A program made the translations under genes and the position numbers. The notes under the pieces were generated by a model that was not told the origin of the DNA, did no database searches, and saw nothing but the letters and a program-made list of their open reading frames with translations. Source: CANMXU01 sp052030545 (GTDB lineage Bacteria; Pseudomonadota; Gammaproteobacteria; Enterobacterales; Alteromonadaceae). Taken from it: 64,000 bases of DNA. The stretch lies in assembly GCF_052030545.1 (NCBI RefSeq), contig NZ_JBPDIH010000004.1, forward strand, positions 248,001 to 312,000, given 5' to 3'. The first letter of the stretch is position 1. The number at the start of each line of letters is the position of its first letter. Below, one piece after another: positions 45,729 through 54,006 of this stretch.

Positions 45729-46850
45729 TTAATTTGAAAGAACATCTAAAATTTTATTACATGCTTTACCATCGCCATATGGATTATGGGAAAAGCTCAT
45801 CGCTTGGTATGCATTTTCATCATCCATTAATTCGTTAATGGCCTGTGTCATAACATCGACATTTGTTCCTACCAATTTTACTGTACCAGCTTCAATAGCT
45901 TCTGGGCGTTCAGTTGTATCACGCATGACTAAGACCGGCTTACCCAAACTAGGCGCTTCTTCTTGAATACCACCTGAATCAGTTAAAATGATGTATGATC
46001 TACTCATTAAATATATAAATGGTAAATATTGTTGTGGCTCTATAAGATAAATATTCCGAATATTTTTCAATATACGGTTTACAGGCTCTCGTACATTGGG
46101 ATTTAAATGCATTGGATATAATATTTGAGCATCTGGGTAACGTTTAGCTGTAATAGCTAAAGCTTCACAAATCCTTTCAAATCCGCCACCAAAACTTTCT
46201 CTTCGATGACCAGTCACTAATATTAGCTTTTTGCTTTCATCAAGCATTGGAAAATTTTTAGCTAAAGTTTTATTTAAATTGGCATCGTTTTCTATTTTAT
46301 TATTAACCATCAATAAAGCATCAATTACAGTGTTACCTGTTACATGTATGTTTTCTGATGGATAGTTCTCTAAAAGCAAGTTTTCTTTTGAGTTCTCAGT
46401 AGGGGCGAAATGGTATTTAGTTAATGCCCCTGTTAATTTACGATTTCCTTCTTCAGGCCAAGGTGAATAAATATTCCCAGTCCGTAAGCCTGCTTCAATA
46501 TGCCCTACTGCAACTTGCTCGTAGTATGCTGCTAAACTAGCGGCAAAAGTGGTTGCTGTATCACCATGCACTAATACAACATCAGGTTTAAACTCTTGAA
46601 GAATAGGCTTTAGAGTGATAAGAATACGCGCAGTTACTTCATTCAGGGTTTGGCCTTCTTTCATAAGGTCAAGGTCAAAATCAGGCGTTATTTCAAATAA
46701 CTCTAACACTTGGTCAAGCATTTCTCGATGTTGTGCTGTAACACAAACTTTTGCTTCAAAGCGTTCATCGGCAGCAAGAGAGTGGACTAATGGGGCCATT
46801 TTAATTGCTTCAGGCCGTGTACCGAAAACTGTTAATATTTTTTTTTTCAT
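45729..46850 (-). CDS. wecB: UDP-N-acetylglucosamine 2-epimerase (non-hydrolysing) WecB
   Basis: Converts UDP-GlcNAc to UDP-ManNAc. From ATG 46850 the protein has 373 residues, close to E. coli WecB (376); a TTG four codons upstream is less likely. Motifs: GTRPEAIKMAPLV, GDTATTFAASLAAYY, GHIEAGLRTGN, TGNTVIDALL, TDSGGIQEEAPSLGKPVLV, RPEAIEAGT. Feeds WecC. Confidence 0.95.
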   Translation of the reverse strand: MKKKILTVFGTRPEAIKMAPLVHSLAADERFEAKVCVTAQHREMLDQVLELFEITPDFDLDLMKEGQTLNEVTARILITLKPILQEFKPDVVLVHGDTATTFAASLAAYYEQVAVGHIEAGLRTGNIYSPWPEEGNRKLTGALTKYHFAPTENSKENLLLENYPSENIHVTGNTVIDALLMVNNKIENDANLNKTLAKNFPMLDESKKLILVTGHRRESFGGGFERICEALAITAKRYPDAQILYPMHLNPNVREPVNRILKNIRNIYLIEPQQYLPFIYLMSRSYIILTDSGGIQEEAPSLGKPVLVMRDTTERPEAIEAGTVKLVGTNVDVMTQAINELMDDENAYQAMSFSHNPYGDGKACNKILDVLSN

Positions 46851-46890
46851 ATTCAACTTCAAAATAGATTTTTACAAGAATAAAAGAAAG

Positions 46891-47928
46891 TTACAAGCTG
46901 TTGTACTTCCAACTAAAGTGCCTTACATATTTGTTGTATATTATAAAAATTAATACAAACAAAAATAACTCAGTACTTTCAGCTACAACAAAATGCTCTC
47001 CTAAAATGCCGATTAAAGACATTAATATTGAAAATATTGTTATGATGAGCAAGGTTTGCCTAGAATTAAAACCGGCTCGTTGTAAAATATGGTGTAAATG
47101 ATCTCTGTCAGGTTTGAAAGGCGACTTTCCTTTTTTTACCCTGCGGTAAACAATCGCTAACATATCCATTAATGGCACAGCACAAATCCAAAGGGCTGTC
47201 ACAGGTCTAAAAGAGGCATTTTCACCTTGTGTACCCATAGATAGTAACCACATAACACTCAAACCGATAAACATACTACCTGCATCACCCATAAATATCT
47301 TTTTTGTGCTTTTCTTAAAAACATTAAGATTAAAAAATAAGTAAGGGAGTGTTGCCGTTGCAATAATTAATGGATAGCTTAAATATGACGTGTTACCACT
47401 AAGCATAAATAACACTGCAATTGATACAAAAGTATTTAGGCTCAAGCTGCCAACTAAACCGTCGATGCCATCAACCATGTTATAAGCATTAATGACTACA
47501 ATGATTGCAATATAAGTAAACAAAATGCCTAGCGGACCTAATGATACGTCTCCCGTACCAAATAAATCACCTAAATTAGATATGTAACCACCAACGCCGT
47601 ATATCATTAAGCTTGCAATAATTATTTGCCCAACAATGCGCACTCGTACACGCAGGTCGTATTTATCATCAAGCGCACCAATAAACACCATCATAGCTGA
47701 GGCTATAAGGTACATTCTCAGCTCTAGTGTGTTTGGTAGCCAAATTAAACTTGCCATCAAAACAGCTACAAAAATAGATATGCCACCAATTAATGGTATA
47801 TGTCCTGCGTGGTGCTTTCTTTCATTTGGCTTATCGACTAAACCCACTTCTATAGCAATAGGCTTAAAAAACTTAATCGCAACATAGGCAAATATAAAGG
47901 AGGTAAATACTGGTATTACAATATCCAT
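46891..47928 (-). CDS. wecA: WecA-like undecaprenyl-phosphate sugar-1-phosphate transferase
   Basis: Polytopic membrane enzyme (about eleven helices, 345 residues) that attaches a HexNAc-1-phosphate to undecaprenyl phosphate, starting the repeat unit. Motifs: DKPNERKHHAGHIPLIGG, GALDDKYDLRVR (DDxxD-type metal site), NAYNMVDGIDGL, FMGDAGSMFIG, and RDHLHHIL (the HIHH-type loop). AGGA lies 8 bases before the ATG. Either an O-antigen-type or capsule-type initiator. No WcaJ/WbaP-type initiator is in the window. Confidence 0.92.
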   Translation of the reverse strand: MDIVIPVFTSFIFAYVAIKFFKPIAIEVGLVDKPNERKHHAGHIPLIGGISIFVAVLMASLIWLPNTLELRMYLIASAMMVFIGALDDKYDLRVRVRIVGQIIIASLMIYGVGGYISNLGDLFGTGDVSLGPLGILFTYIAIIVVINAYNMVDGIDGLVGSLSLNTFVSIAVLFMLSGNTSYLSYPLIIATATLPYLFFNLNVFKKSTKKIFMGDAGSMFIGLSVMWLLSMGTQGENASFRPVTALWICAVPLMDMLAIVYRRVKKGKSPFKPDRDHLHHILQRAGFNSRQTLLIITIFSILMSLIGILGEHFVVAESTELFLFVLIFIIYNKYVRHFSWKYNSL

Positions 47929-47945
47929 ATAAAAGTCCTGTTTAC

Positions 47946-48989
47946 CTATATTCTAGGAGTTTCAGTTTGAATGCTTTCATTAGGTTTAGTAGACCTTGAT
48001 GAGTTTGTAAAATATCGAATTAGAACAATCAACACAGCTAATATTCCACCTAGCATAGTACCAAGAACGCAAATTAAACCACGTTTAGGTTTTGCTTCTT
48101 CATCAGGGGCATTAGCAGGATCAATTGTTTTAAGAACGTACTCTTCTGATACTTCTGTTAGCATCATGGTTTTAGTTTGTTCTTCTATAAGTTGATAAAA
48201 TACAGTTTGCATATCTGCTAATTGAGTTTGTTCCAACTTATTTGTTAAAAAGTTAATACTCTCTTGAGCTTCTTTTTTATCTTTTTCGCGCATTTCTTTA
48301 TTTAAATCTTTAACTAATAGTATTAACCATTGTTTTGCTAGTTCAGGTGAGTAATATTCAATTGATAAACTAATCATTCCTGATTCTTTATCTGTGGCAA
48401 CAGAAAGTATTTCTTTTAAGGCTTCAAAGGTTTCCCATGCAGAAGGCTTAGGTGTTTTAGGAAAGGTAACATCGCGAACCCATTCATGGGTTTGCTCATT
48501 GTAAATGTCTTTATCGAAAATGAGCTTATCGTTATGAATATCCCAGCTTTCAACAGCCATTAGTGGCAAAAGCAATTTATGCTTATTAATAAATTTTTCA
48601 AGAAAAGCACGTGATTTCAGTACTTCTAATGCCAAACCTGTTTTATCAGTACTTCCACCACCAAGGTTAATGCCTGCCATACTAGCTAAGCCGCCAAATT
48701 GACCAGCGAGGGCAGATAAGCCACCAGCTCCGCCATCAGAGCTAGCAGGTGCAAGTACAGTTGAAGCTTTATATATATTTGGTTGGCTTATAGCATAGAT
48801 AACAGATGCAACGGCGAATATGAAGGTAATAGCTATTATAGTTAGTTTTCCCGCCCATATGGCGCGCCAAAGTTCAGCAAGATCTATTTCATCATCATTA
48901 TTTTGTTGCTGGGGGAATAAGGAGTTAGCAGGAATGGTTATATACTGCTGTTGCGAAGTATTCACTCCTTGATTACTGTTGTTTTCCAC
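47946..48989 (-). CDS. wzz: Wzz-type chain length determinant
   Basis: 347-residue inner-membrane protein with two helices (about 53-70 and 305-327) around a large periplasmic coiled-coil domain. The second helix is preceded by the proline-containing segment DPANAPDEEAKPKRGL, typical of Wzz/PCP proteins. A glycine-rich stretch (GGAGGLSALAGQFGGLASMA) follows the first helix. Start is GTG 48989 with a weak ribosome site; no internal ATG would give a complete first helix. No cytoplasmic tyrosine kinase is fused or adjacent, unlike Wzc-type capsule systems. Confidence 0.9.
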   Translation of the reverse strand: MENNSNQGVNTSQQQYITIPANSLFPQQQNNDDEIDLAELWRAIWAGKLTIIAITFIFAVASVIYAISQPNIYKASTVLAPASSDGGAGGLSALAGQFGGLASMAGINLGGGSTDKTGLALEVLKSRAFLEKFINKHKLLLPLMAVESWDIHNDKLIFDKDIYNEQTHEWVRDVTFPKTPKPSAWETFEALKEILSVATDKESGMISLSIEYYSPELAKQWLILLVKDLNKEMREKDKKEAQESINFLTNKLEQTQLADMQTVFYQLIEEQTKTMMLTEVSEEYVLKTIDPANAPDEEAKPKRGLICVLGTMLGGILAVLIVLIRYFTNSSRSTKPNESIQTETPRI

Positions 48990-49217
48990 GTTTACTAAAT
49001 ATCCAATATTTTTTGTTCGACGAAAGCTGACGTATTATGCATTTTTTATTTATCGATTAACAGTGGAAAATGGCATATTGAGGTAAGTTATTTGTAAATA
49101 ATGCCGTTATATTTATATGATTTAATGCCTTTTGTTATGTGCTTGTTTTAAGTTTGAACATTGTGATTGGAATTTAGGCTGCGAGTTTTTGGGTGTCACT
49201 GTTTATTTGATTTAAGT

Positions 49218-49668
49218 GAGCTCCCTTCGACTGCTGCGCGCTTCCTTCGGCTTTTCGACGAGCTCAAGACTGCCCTATTCAGGGAGTGTGGATGTTTTCA
49301 AATTCACGACGGTTTTGTGCGCTTCAGAAAAACTCCCTTCGACAAGCTTCCTTCGGCAAGCTCAGGACAGACAGGGCGAACGGTTGGTGGTGAGAATCTT
49401 ACTTAACAGGCGAACGGGTATTTTTTTATGTCGATTGCTTCATGCTTCTTTCGATCTTTTCACGAGTTTAAGGCAGGCTTACTCATAGTGAATAGATGTT
49501 TTTTAATTCACGGCGGTTTTGTTCGCTTTAGAAAAACTCCCTTCGACAGGCTTCCTTCGGCAAGCTCAGGACAGACAGGGCGAACGGGTATTTTTTTATG
49601 TTGACTGCTTCGCGCTTCCTTCGGCAGGCTCAGGACGGCCCCTTCGACAGGCTCAGGGCGAACGGAAT
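49218..49668. repeat. Mosaic REP-type repeat region, with a duplicated ~130-bp module
   Basis: Chains of CCCTTCGACAGGCT/CTTCCTTCGG/CAAGCTCAGGAC/AGGGCGAACGG pieces. A longer module with AAGGCAGGCTTACTCA, GATGTTTTTTAATTCACGGC and CTCCCTTCGACAGGCT appears at about 49430-49557, with a more diverged copy at about 49250-49350 and another at 50780-50907. Short open frames here are translated repeats. The rest of 48990-49746 holds only the wzz upstream region; no further gene is seen. Confidence 0.8.
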
Positions 49669-49746
49669 GATGAAATACTTGTAACTCAAAGTGCTTTTGT
49701 CACAAAATTGATAACACTAGCACTAAAGAGTAGTTATGTGATGAAG

Positions 49747-50163
49747 TTATAGGCGTAATTGGTTGCTTATGTCTAATGCAAAGGTTTGTAGTTTTAGATA
49801 CATTTTATTTTCAACTATTGCTCTGATCAATTTTTCATCCAAATTTAAGTAATCATGAACTATCGCGTTTCTCATGCCAATAATTCGTTGCCATTCGCCA
49901 GCGTCTTTATGAGAAATTAAGCCAAGTTCCATCAGTTTTTCAAACACTGAATATGCATCACTTGGTAATACTTTTTTTTGTTTTTTTAGCCAGTGTTTTG
50001 AAACACCAATACACGCTTCAACTAATGTTTGAATTAATCGTTCTGCGCCTTTACGCTCAACACGAGTCCAATTTCTATCTTTTAAAAGTTCATTGAGCAA
50101 CTCAAGATCTTCTATGCTTTCATTCACATGTTGCTGTATTGCATCTACATAACTATCAAGCAT
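49747..50163 (-). CDS. hepT: HepT-like ribonuclease toxin
   Basis: DUF86/HEPN toxin. ATG 50163 has a CAGGAAA ribosome site and an 8-base overlap with mntA, giving 138 residues; an in-frame codon at 50190 lacks such support. The HEPN signature R-x4-H-x-Y is present as Arg98, His103, Tyr105 in RNAIVHDY. In characterised pairs, the toxin is an RNase silenced by adenylylation of that Tyr by MntA. Partner directly upstream. Confidence 0.9.
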   Translation of the reverse strand: MLDSYVDAIQQHVNESIEDLELLNELLKDRNWTRVERKGAERLIQTLVEACIGVSKHWLKKQKKVLPSDAYSVFEKLMELGLISHKDAGEWQRIIGMRNAIVHDYLNLDEKLIRAIVENKMYLKLQTFALDISNQLRL

Positions 50164-50548
50164 AGTGTTTCCTGTGGTATTGATGGTCAATTTCCCATTT
50201 TGACATGATCTTTTGTTCTTCTGTCATTAAGCGATAATCGTTACAAGAAAATACCACCGTATTATCTTGAACCACTGAATACGCTAAAGGCAGTGGTATT
50301 TGGTTAATGTCAATGATAGATAAATCCAAGTTAAGTTGTTTTTGCCATTGTATTGCTAATAATTCAGGCCGTAACCGCCTTTCAACTGGGTCACTTATAT
50401 ATTCTTTAAAAGCGATAGCCAAGTCATAGTCACTTTCTTCATTGTGCGTATTTCTAGCTCGTGAACCATACAACCACATTACTTCAATATCGGTATTATT
50501 AGTTGCAAGTTCTATGATACGTTTCATCATTTTTTCTTGAGTATGCAT
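50156..50548 (-). CDS. mntA: MntA-like minimal nucleotidyltransferase antitoxin
   Basis: 130-residue minimal nucleotidyltransferase. The GSx10DxD motif is complete: Gly28-Ser29 with Asp40 and Asp42 (YGSRARNTHNEESDYDLAI). Family members neutralise HepT by transferring AMP to its RX4HXY tyrosine. The start is either ATG 50548 or an ATG six codons later; ribosome sites are weak for both. Lies first in the two-gene operon, antitoxin before toxin. Confidence 0.9.
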   Translation of the reverse strand: MHTQEKMMKRIIELATNNTDIEVMWLYGSRARNTHNEESDYDLAIAFKEYISDPVERRLRPELLAIQWQKQLNLDLSIIDINQIPLPLAYSVVQDNTVVFSCNDYRLMTEEQKIMSKWEIDHQYHRKHYA

Positions 50549-50737
50549 CAGTTGCCAACTCGCTAGTTAATCTATCGGAAATATTAACATAACATAATGC
50601 TTTCAAGGTAATTTCGAAAGCGTGTTTTTCTTAGGGGGGTTATATTTTCGATAAACATTATTTCAATTTAGCGAAATGAAATGCTTGTAGTTTTTATGTT
50701 TGGGCTACTTTTTATTGTGGTGAGTTTCCTTTAAAAA

Positions 50738-51066
50738 CCCCCTTCGACTGCTTCGCGCTCAGGACGAACGGGTGTTTTTTTAATGTCCGACTGCTTCATG
50801 CTTCTTTCAATTTTTTAACGAGCTTAAGGCAGGCTTACTCATGGTGAACAGATGTTTTTTAATTCACGGCGGTTTTATACGCTTTAAAAAGACTCCCTTC
50901 GACAGGCTCAGGGCGAACGGTTGGTGGTGATTTTAAGCATAAAGAATCTTACTCAACAGGCGAACGGTTTGGTTTTAATTTTAACTATAGAGAATCTTGC
51001 TTAAAAGGCGAACGGTTTGGTGGTGAGTTTATACTTAATAATTTCCGTTCATGTTTAGCATATCGA
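50738..51066. repeat. REP-type repeats and third copy of the mosaic module
   Basis: CCCCTTCGACTGCTTCGCGC with TCAGGACGAACGGG at 50741-50770, the module copy at 50780-50907, then GGCTCAGGGCGAACGGTTGG at 50904-50923. The stretch GAATCTTACTCAACAGGCGA plus ACGG at 50947-50970 recurs with changes at 50993-51016 and also at 49394-49417. A diverged CCGTTCATGTTTAGCATATC copy is near 51047. 50549-50737 and 51071-51250 show no gene or clear element. Confidence 0.75.
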
Positions 51067-51250
51067 AGTATGCGAAATGATTCACACATTTTTGAAACCA
51101 GGCGCAGAAAGTATGTGGAATTAATCATTTATGTATTACCGAGCCTTTTTGCCTATCGCTCATATTTGCATATCAATGCACTTCTATCTTTAATACTCTA
51201 AAACATCCATAATTGCAGCTACTAAATATAGGTCAACAAAAGTGTTATTA

Positions 51251-51778
51251 TTAACCCAATACTTGATTTATTGTATCAATGCTTAAAAACATTTTAGCAA
51301 TTTTATCATTTCCGTCATTATCTAAGCGTGTAAATCCTAAACTCAAATAGAAATCCGTAGCGTTGGGAGCGGCATCTAGATATAAGCCATATATATCAAT
51401 TTCTTTTGATGCTCTATGCACTCGATGTAATGCATCTGACATCATTTTTTTTCCGATTCCTTGCCCTTGAAGTGACAAGTCAACACCAAGCATGACCAAG
51501 CGAACACATGGAATATCTCTGGGTAAACTACCTTTAGATAACTTTTCTAATTCATCAACCTGAAGTTTAAATGAAGTTAATGTATAAAAAGCAGAAAACC
51601 GATCATTCTCGTGTGCGTCAAGCAATACATAGGCTTGTGAGAAATTCTGATTTACCTGCTTTTTTAATGAAGAATGAACAAACTTATTTATAATTTTGTT
51701 GCCACAATCAAACTTCTTTTGCTGATGATATGATTTTTTTGGCTCAAAATTTTCAATTACAAATTGATTATCGCTCAC
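51251..51778 (-). CDS. GNAT acetyltransferase toxin (TacT-like)
   Basis: 175-residue GNAT protein. Acetyl-CoA motif A is LGVDLSLQGQGIGKKMM with QGQGIG at 104-109, and FYLSLGF with Tyr144 resembles the catalytic Tyr of TacT toxins, which acetylate aminoacyl-tRNA. Starts inside the DUF1778 gene, overlapping it by 11 bases, a standard arrangement for TacA-TacT modules. The toxin assignment follows from that pairing. Confidence 0.87.
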   Translation of the reverse strand: MSDNQFVIENFEPKKSYHQQKKFDCGNKIINKFVHSSLKKQVNQNFSQAYVLLDAHENDRFSAFYTLTSFKLQVDELEKLSKGSLPRDIPCVRLVMLGVDLSLQGQGIGKKMMSDALHRVHRASKEIDIYGLYLDAAPNATDFYLSLGFTRLDNDGNDKIAKMFLSIDTINQVLG

Positions 51779-52049
51779 TAAACGTACCCGCTGATAGTAG
51801 TTCTTTCAGAGCATCAGTAGGCTTAGCCGGTTTAGATAACGCTGCAAATAATGCATGTTGCTCTTGTTTATCAAGTTGTGCTTTTTCATTCAGCGCCACA
51901 ACTTCTCTTGCCGCTTTTAAAGCCGGCATCATAATAAATGTAGTCAAATCAACACCGCGCAACATTGCAGCTTGTGCAAGCAATTCTTTATTTTGCATAG
52001 TTGTTTTTAAATCTAATCGCGCATCTTTTTTCAGTGTTAAGGCTACCAT
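51768..52049 (-). CDS. DUF1778 antitoxin (TacA-like, ribbon-helix-helix)
   Basis: 93-residue DUF1778 protein. The N-terminal RHH DNA-binding part is LTLKKDARLDLKTTMQNKEL, with the toxin-binding helix after it. AAGGGG precedes the ATG at good spacing. Binds and neutralises the GNAT toxin and represses the operon in characterised relatives; repeated ATACGT hexamers at the promoter are the likely operator. Confidence 0.87.
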   Translation of the reverse strand: MVALTLKKDARLDLKTTMQNKELLAQAAMLRGVDLTTFIMMPALKAAREVVALNEKAQLDKQEQHALFAALSKPAKPTDALKELLSAGTFSER

Positions 52050-52061
52050 ATCAAACCCCTT

Positions 52062-52129
52062 ATACGTTTAACATACGTACAGTATAGTGACTTCGCCCAT
52101 GAAACTCAACATACGTTTGTTGTACGTAT
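52062..52129 (-). promoter_or_regulatory. Promoter and repeated-hexamer operator of the TacAT-like operon
   Basis: On the minus strand TTGAGT (52109-52104) and TATACT (52086-52081) are separated by exactly 17 bases, a good sigma-70 promoter. Four hexamers ATACGT/ACGTAT surround it: 52062-52067, 52073-52078, 52111-52116 and inverted at 52124-52129 (the last two form ATACGT-N7-ACGTAT). Binding of the RHH antitoxin on both sides of the promoter is inferred. Confidence 0.7.
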
Positions 52130-52274
52130 TTCTGGTTTTCCTTTAAAACGAAAAGTATTCTTCAATAGACCACTTAATGATTTCTTATCACTGATTACTT
52201 GAGGGGCTTCAGTGTTCTTCAAAACTCCAAGAACGGCGCCTTTTTCACCTCGCCCTTTTGCAATTTTCACTAAT

Positions 52275-52382
52275 CTCCCTTCGACTGCTGCGCGCTCAGG
52301 GCGAACGGTTTGGTGAATGAGTTAACCTAAGCATTACTAATTCATAAGCTCCCTTCGAATGCTACGCGCTCAGGGCGAACGG
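52275..52382. repeat. Two REP-type copies upstream of and into the GIY-YIG gene
   Basis: CTCCCTTCGACTGCTGCGCG followed by CTCAGGGCGAACGG at 52277-52310, and CTCCCTTCGAATGCTACGCG followed by CTCAGGGCGAACGG at 52349-52382. The second overlaps the last codons and stop of the GIY-YIG gene. With the operator, these account for the space 52050-52369. Confidence 0.85.
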
Positions 52383-52690
52383 GGAGTTTTACGATTTAAT
52401 ATATGAATGTTAGTAAATGAACGGGCTAATTTAGATATTTCAGTCCAATCATTGTTTATTAACGCTTGCTTCTTTTTACGGCTCCAACCTTTAATTTGCC
52501 TTTCAACAATCAGCGCTTCTTCTCTTTGGTAAAAAGTTTGCTGATAAACCAGTTTTACTGGCAAGCGTTTGGCGGTATAGCAATGAGGTGTTTGTCTCAT
52601 ATGGTGTTGATGCAATCTTTGATCAATATTTTCAGTTTGGCCAGTATAATAACTTCCGTCATTACACTTTAATATGTAAACGTAAAACAC
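52370..52690 (-). CDS. GIY-YIG nuclease family protein
   Basis: 106-residue single-domain GIY-YIG protein of the small UvrC-like type. VYILKCNDGSYYTGQT is the GIY...YIG-type block, followed by IDQRLHQHH, YQREEALIVERQIKGWSRKK with the catalytic Glu, and ALINNDW. Function of these small proteins is largely unknown. The C-terminal TPRSP and the stop TGA are encoded by a REP copy (CCCCGTTCGCCCTGAG), so the natural end was replaced by the repeat. Confidence 0.88.
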   Translation of the reverse strand: MFYVYILKCNDGSYYTGQTENIDQRLHQHHMRQTPHCYTAKRLPVKLVYQQTFYQREEALIVERQIKGWSRKKKQALINNDWTEISKLARSFTNIHILNRKTPRSP

Positions 52691-52739
52691 TTTTCTTCCT
52701 TGTTAAAGTGGTTTGTATGAGTTCCTAACTTTCTTCGAA

Positions 52740-52823
52740 TTATGCCAGCTTCCTTCGACAGGCTCAGGACGGATCCTTCGACCTTTCGACGAGCTCAAGG
52801 CAGGCTTACTCAGGGCGAACGGA
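52740..52823. repeat. REP-type repeat chain between PEP-CTERM and GIY-YIG genes
   Basis: CTTCCTTCGACAGGCTCAGG, then GATCCTTCGACCTTTCGACG and AGCTCAAGGCAGGCTTACTC, ending AGGGCGAACGGATG. The second part is the same CTCAAGGCAGGCTTACTCA piece as in the modules at 49.4 and 50.8 kb. Confidence 0.8.
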
Positions 52824-52847
52824 TGAAGCATATAATATTTCGAGAAT

Positions 52848-53555
52848 TCAAGTGGATAAATTGGATATCAAAAATGTCTGTTTATAAGAATTTCGTATGC
52901 AGAGAAAAAGTAATGCGATTATTAAGATGAAAATGCTTGATGGCTCGTTAACTGTGATTGTTTCTATTGGTGTGCTTATAAAGTTTTGGTGATTGTTTAT
53001 ATCACCAAAAGTGTTTAATGAGGCTTCGCTCCAAGTAAAGTCGTTATATGAATTACCTGATCCACTAAGTTGTAATGAAAATCCCACAGGCGTATTTGTC
53101 AGCTCGCTTACACCGATATCTACACTAGATAAACCAGCCGCGATACCTGTTGTTGCAGTAAAAGTACCTTCATATGATAGAAATTGAATTAGCTTGTTGT
53201 CGCTATCTGCCAATGCTATGCCATCTGGCGAACCGTTTTGAATGCCTGAAACTTCTGCTGTGGCAACACCAAAGCCATTGTTTTCGTCGAAAAGCAGCCA
53301 GTGATCAAATGTGAACGTTTTATACACTTCACCGTTTGAGCCATTGTAAAAATAAAGTGACCAATTGAGTAAGTTAATACCGGCTTCCCCCACTAGTTCA
53401 ACAAACTCATGTTGATCGCTGCCAGTGTTGTCATAATGAATTTCGTTAATAAAGACATTGGTGATTGGAGTCGCGTTTATTTTACTGCTGTTTAACAGAA
53501 TAAATATAAATAGAGTGGCAAGTATGATGATTGAGGAGGGAGTAGTTTTAAGCAT
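52848..53555 (-). CDS. PEP-CTERM lamin-tail-domain secreted protein
   Basis: 235-residue exported protein. A signal peptide (about 1-28) is followed by a lamin-tail-like domain (FINEIHYDNTGSDQHEFVEL). The C-terminal sorting tail has the EPSS motif at 204-207, a hydrophobic helix to about residue 220 and basic residues (RNSYK), matching the PEP-CTERM pattern recognised by exosortase. AAGGA lies 7 bases before the ATG. No exosortase or PrsK/PrsR genes lie in the window. PEP-CTERM systems are usually linked to exopolysaccharide loci, which fits the neighbourhood. Confidence 0.85.
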   Translation of the reverse strand: MLKTTPSSIIILATLFIFILLNSSKINATPITNVFINEIHYDNTGSDQHEFVELVGEAGINLLNWSLYFYNGSNGEVYKTFTFDHWLLFDENNGFGVATAEVSGIQNGSPDGIALADSDNKLIQFLSYEGTFTATTGIAAGLSSVDIGVSELTNTPVGFSLQLSGSGNSYNDFTWSEASLNTFGDINNHQNFISTPIETITVNEPSSIFILIIALLFLCIRNSYKQTFLISNLST

Positions 53556-53682
53556 AATAATTCCTTATATTTGAGTCACGTCCTGTGATTTAAAAAAATA
53601 TAGCAGAGAATTTTTAGCTGTCTAATTTTTTTGTACATTTATTTTAATTTTTTGAGTTAGTGCTTTCTGCAACTTTCTCCCC

Positions 53683-53988
53683 TTGACAGCCTCCCTTCGA
53701 CAGGCTCCCTTCGACAGACTCAGGACGGACAGGACGAACGGTTTGGTGGTCGATTTATTCATACTAACATGCGTTCATGATGAGCTTGTCGAAGTATCTG
53801 AAATTAATTGGTTTTCTTTGAAGCGCGAACTTGATAGCTTCCTTCGACAGACTTCCTTCGACCTTTCGTCGAGCTCAAGGCTGGCTTACTCAGGACGAAC
53901 GGATATTTGAATTTTCGACGACTTCGCGCTTCCTTCGACCTTTTGGCGAGCTCAAGGTTGGCTTGCTCTGGGCGAACTGTTAGCTGAT
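53683..53988. repeat. REP-type repeat chain upstream of the PEP-CTERM gene
   Basis: CCTCCCTTCGACAGGCTCCC and TTCGACAGACTCAGGACGG at 53689-53740, GCGTTCATGATGAGCTTGTC near 53771, and two copies of the CTTTCGTCGAGCTCAAGGCT/GGCTTACTCAGGACGAACGG kind (53855-53905 and 53925-53980). Apart from these and the element at 54007, 53556-54171 holds no gene. Confidence 0.8.
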
Positions 53989-54006
53989 GAGTTTAGTCGT
54001 ATAAAC

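Noticed and set aside
49167..49752. Several small plus-strand open frames near 49.2-49.7 kb
   Set aside because: They translate repeat chains, overlap each other in different frames and have no ribosome sites or recognisable domains.
53683..53910. 75-residue plus-strand open frame
   Set aside because: Consists of translated REP-type repeats only.
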